A DNA stretch of 64,000 nt. It comes from Blastomyces gilchristii SLH14081 (lineage: Eukaryota > Ascomycota > Eurotiomycetes > Onygenales > Ajellomycetaceae). The notes under the pieces are model-generated. The model was given only the letters and a program-made list of their open reading frames with translations. It did no database searches and was not told the DNA's origin. This document shows, piece after piece, positions 61,421 to 64,000 of this stretch. The stretch is taken from the NCBI RefSeq assembly GCF_000003855.2, contig NW_003101663.1, forward strand, positions 1,097,121 to 1,161,120. The letters run 5' to 3'. A program made the translations under genes and the position numbers. Numbering within the stretch: the first letter of the stretch is position 1; each line of letters opens with the position of its first letter.

Positions 61421-64000
61421 ACAGGAAAAGATATCTGGATTCTAGACTCTGAATCAGGCGCTCATGCCACACCTCACAGAGATCTTGTCATGACAAAACC
61501 TCAGAAGGTGAAAGTAATGTTAAAAATAACAGATGAAATAATGATCTCTGCTGCAGCTATAGAAGATATGAAGATTTCAGTGAAAGAGATGAATATGCTG
61601 TTAAATAATGTTCACTATGTTCTGAAGTTAGAAGTGAACCTCATGAGTATGAATAAGCTTGTACATCAGAGTTATATCTATAAGTAGTTGATATATGAAA
61701 ATAATCATGCTATGTTGATTATGTCTTCTGACTGCATGTTCTCATTTATAGCAAGATTAAATAAGAATGATATCTATGAGATGAAAAGGCTGATTATATA
61801 CGGAGACTTGATTCAGTTTGCTATACTTAATGATGATTTTGAATCTGCAAACATATTACAGATGAAAGATGATATAATATTGACACTATCTGAAAGAAAT
61901 AATACAAAGGTTATAGAACTTACAATGATGCAATGATATTAAAAGCTAGAACATCTGAATTCTGCAGATATTACAAAAATGACAGCAGATTCATGACTAG
62001 AAATAAAAATAAAGAATGACAGAGTTTTATCATTCTGCAAGATCTGTGTACAGATAAAAATGACATATTCAATATTTGTACTAATGTTGAGAACTATCAA
62101 ACCTGTGATGAGATTCTTTGTGAATCTTACAGATGATGATCACACATTATATAATGAAGTCAATCTCTCTACTCAGAGAGAAGTTAATTATTGAATAAGC
62201 ATTACAGATGATGCTACATGCTACAGGTGAATTATTCTTATAATATCAAAGAATGAGATCACTGCACATTTGATAACCTTTATTAATAAAATTGAGGTCA
62301 CTACTCAATATTGAATTGGAACTCTACACTGAGATGATAAAGAAGAGTTCAAAAGTCAAGAACTGAAGACCTACTATCAGAGTAAAGAAATAGTGTATGA
62401 AATAACTACATCTGATACATTATAATCAAATAACTCAGTGAAACATGTGAATTGAATAGTTGCAGAGAAGACAAGAAGCTTGCTATTTAATAGTGAACTA
62501 ATGAAAGAGCTCTGAGATAAGACAATGCAAGCTGTGATCATAATGATCAACACATCTTCAATATTAATAAAGATATTTGAATACAAGAATGAAACATCAC
62601 TTACATCTTTTAAAGCTTGAACTGAGATGCAATCTTCTATTCATTGAATACAGAGATGAGAGTGCAAGATCTATAAGAAGAATTTAAAAGTGTTGAATAA
62701 GCTCACAGATAGAACAGACAGTAAGAAATGATAAATGATTGAATATCAAGAATTATATCAATATTGTGTGTGAGATTCTGTTGCACATTGTCTTGAGATT
62801 GCACAAGATATCATATTTAATGAAGCTCTTGACATGGGTGCAAATACATCTGTAAATACAGTGAGAAAATTCAATGAATTGTCTAATGAATTGAACATTC
62901 TGAATGTCAGAGAGAGATGACAGCACTGCTTACTATAATATCTAGTAAAGAAAAAGTCAGATATTTTGAAGATGATTGTTAATAAAGACTTAGAGAATGC
63001 AATTGATTCAATCTATCTTCTAGATAATAAGACACAGCTTATTATAAATGAAGAGTCTGAAGACTCTGTTAATGAGAATGATTCTGTTCTAAGTATTCTG
63101 ACAGACTGATCAACTATACTGATGAAAGTCAAGAGAAGCTCAGACTGAGACTATTAATATGAGACAATGAAAAAGAAGATTAAGATATTTGAATAGAAGA
63201 AGATATATATTATCATTGAGAAGACTCTGAAAATGAATATTCTTACAGATAAATGAGTATATAATCAGAAATTTAATAATAAGAGAGAAATCATTTATTT
63301 TAGAGCTTACTAAGTGATTAGAGAGTTCTTATAACAGCAGGGTATTTATTATACAAGATTATATACTGCTGTGATATCAGAGTCTATATCACACTGTCTA
63401 TTCACTATATCAACTGCTAAAGAATGAAAGATCAAATTGATTAACTATGTATCTGTGTTTTTGAATGATATACTATCACAGAATGAGATGATCTATATAT
63501 AACTATTCACAGATGTTAAGTATGATAGAGAGAGCTTGATAAGATTACTCTGTCAGAGTCTATATAAAATGAAGTAAGCTGTAAGAGTATGATATTTCCT
63601 CATAATAAAGTATCTAACTACATTGAGATTTAAGATATTATCTTATAACAGTGAATTTCTATATCACTCTGTTTACAAGATCTAGCTGATATTACATGTT
63701 AATGATTGTCAGATAACAGAACTCTAAGAACAGTAATTAGACTGAGTATTAAGAGAGATTGCAAAGAGATTTGAGATAAAGAATGTCAAAGAGATCAAGT
63801 TATATCTTGAAATGAAGATTAAATGTCAGAGAAATAATAATCTAGTGATTACACAGAGCTGTTATATTGAGAAGATTCTTGAAGATTTTGACATGAATAA
63901 GATAAATCTGGCTAATACTCTGATGATAGCTGATATATGACTGAAATTCTCACCTAATGAGAAGAAGAAATTGAATGATGACTTTACAGCTATGAGATAT
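61421..64000 (+). pseudogene. Copia E pol (PR, IN, RT), runs off window
   Basis: Same frame as gag. Protease has IWILDSESGAHATPH near 61435-61480, with the usual DSGA broken by two extra residues, then NMLLNNVHYVLKLEVNLMS. The GAG-preintegrase HHCC region is near 61940-62080 (CKICVQIKM). RT is from about 63280: FRAY-VIREFL-QQGIYYTRLYTAV, LCQSLYKMK-AVRV-YF, then LILHVNDCQI (the copia YVDD box, here HVND) near 63690. Domain order PR-IN-RT is diagnostic of Ty1/copia. I see no frameshift over 3.8 kb, only stop codons. Confidence 0.9.

Overview
The window looks like a transposable-element graveyard from a filamentous ascomycete (inference). It is AT-rich, and I found no ordinary host gene. Nearly all recognisable coding sequence is LTR-retrotransposon gag/pol. 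Frames are mostly conserved but cut by TGA/TAA/TAG, catalytic Asp codons are often changed to Asn, and copies differ mostly by C/T and G/A transitions. This is the pattern of repeat-induced point mutation (RIP). I could not identify the species.

I resolve six LTR families. A, B, C and D are Ty3/gypsy; E and F are Ty1/copia. I also see an about 506-bp hAT-like MITE (seven copies), a tRNA-derived SINE, and an 885-bp palindromic element with 240-bp arms. Most insertions are supported by target-site duplications (TSDs) found by eye: A GGAAT, B1 GTAG, B2 ATTT, full-length C ACACT, tandem C AGTCA, 13 bp for the SINE, and 8 bp for the MITEs.

Layout. 1-8017: reverse-strand A, in tandem with another A to the left, carrying two MITEs and the SINE. 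8018-9447: unassigned sequence, a D-type LTR and a MITE fragment. 9473-10559 plus 17807-17920: copia F 3' end, split by forward A (10560-17806). 17921-18805: palindromic element. 18806 onward: D on the plus strand (LTR, gag, protease), interrupted by full-length C (20928-41866, minus strand), resuming with RT at 41872-42934. C itself is split by B1 (22217-37375). B1 holds an LTR-internal-LTR-internal-LTR tandem of a pol-deleted C derivative (23557-29442) and two MITEs. D is interrupted again by B3 (42939 to about 59853). B3 contains a MITE (46192-54921), and that MITE contains a complete B2 (46415-54634). B3's right LTR is cut at 59854 by copia E, which runs off the window end. There is a 338-bp assembly gap at 59399-59736.

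The observations most worth follow-up are: (i) family B carries an antisense Cys-rich reading frame between integrase and the 3' LTR in all three copies, and family A carries a different antisense frame of identical length in both copies; (ii) the tandem C array entered as one unit; (iii) the SINE and MITE insertions are unusually clean; (iv) LTRs and MITE ends keep GC-rich patches while internal regions are heavily mutated.
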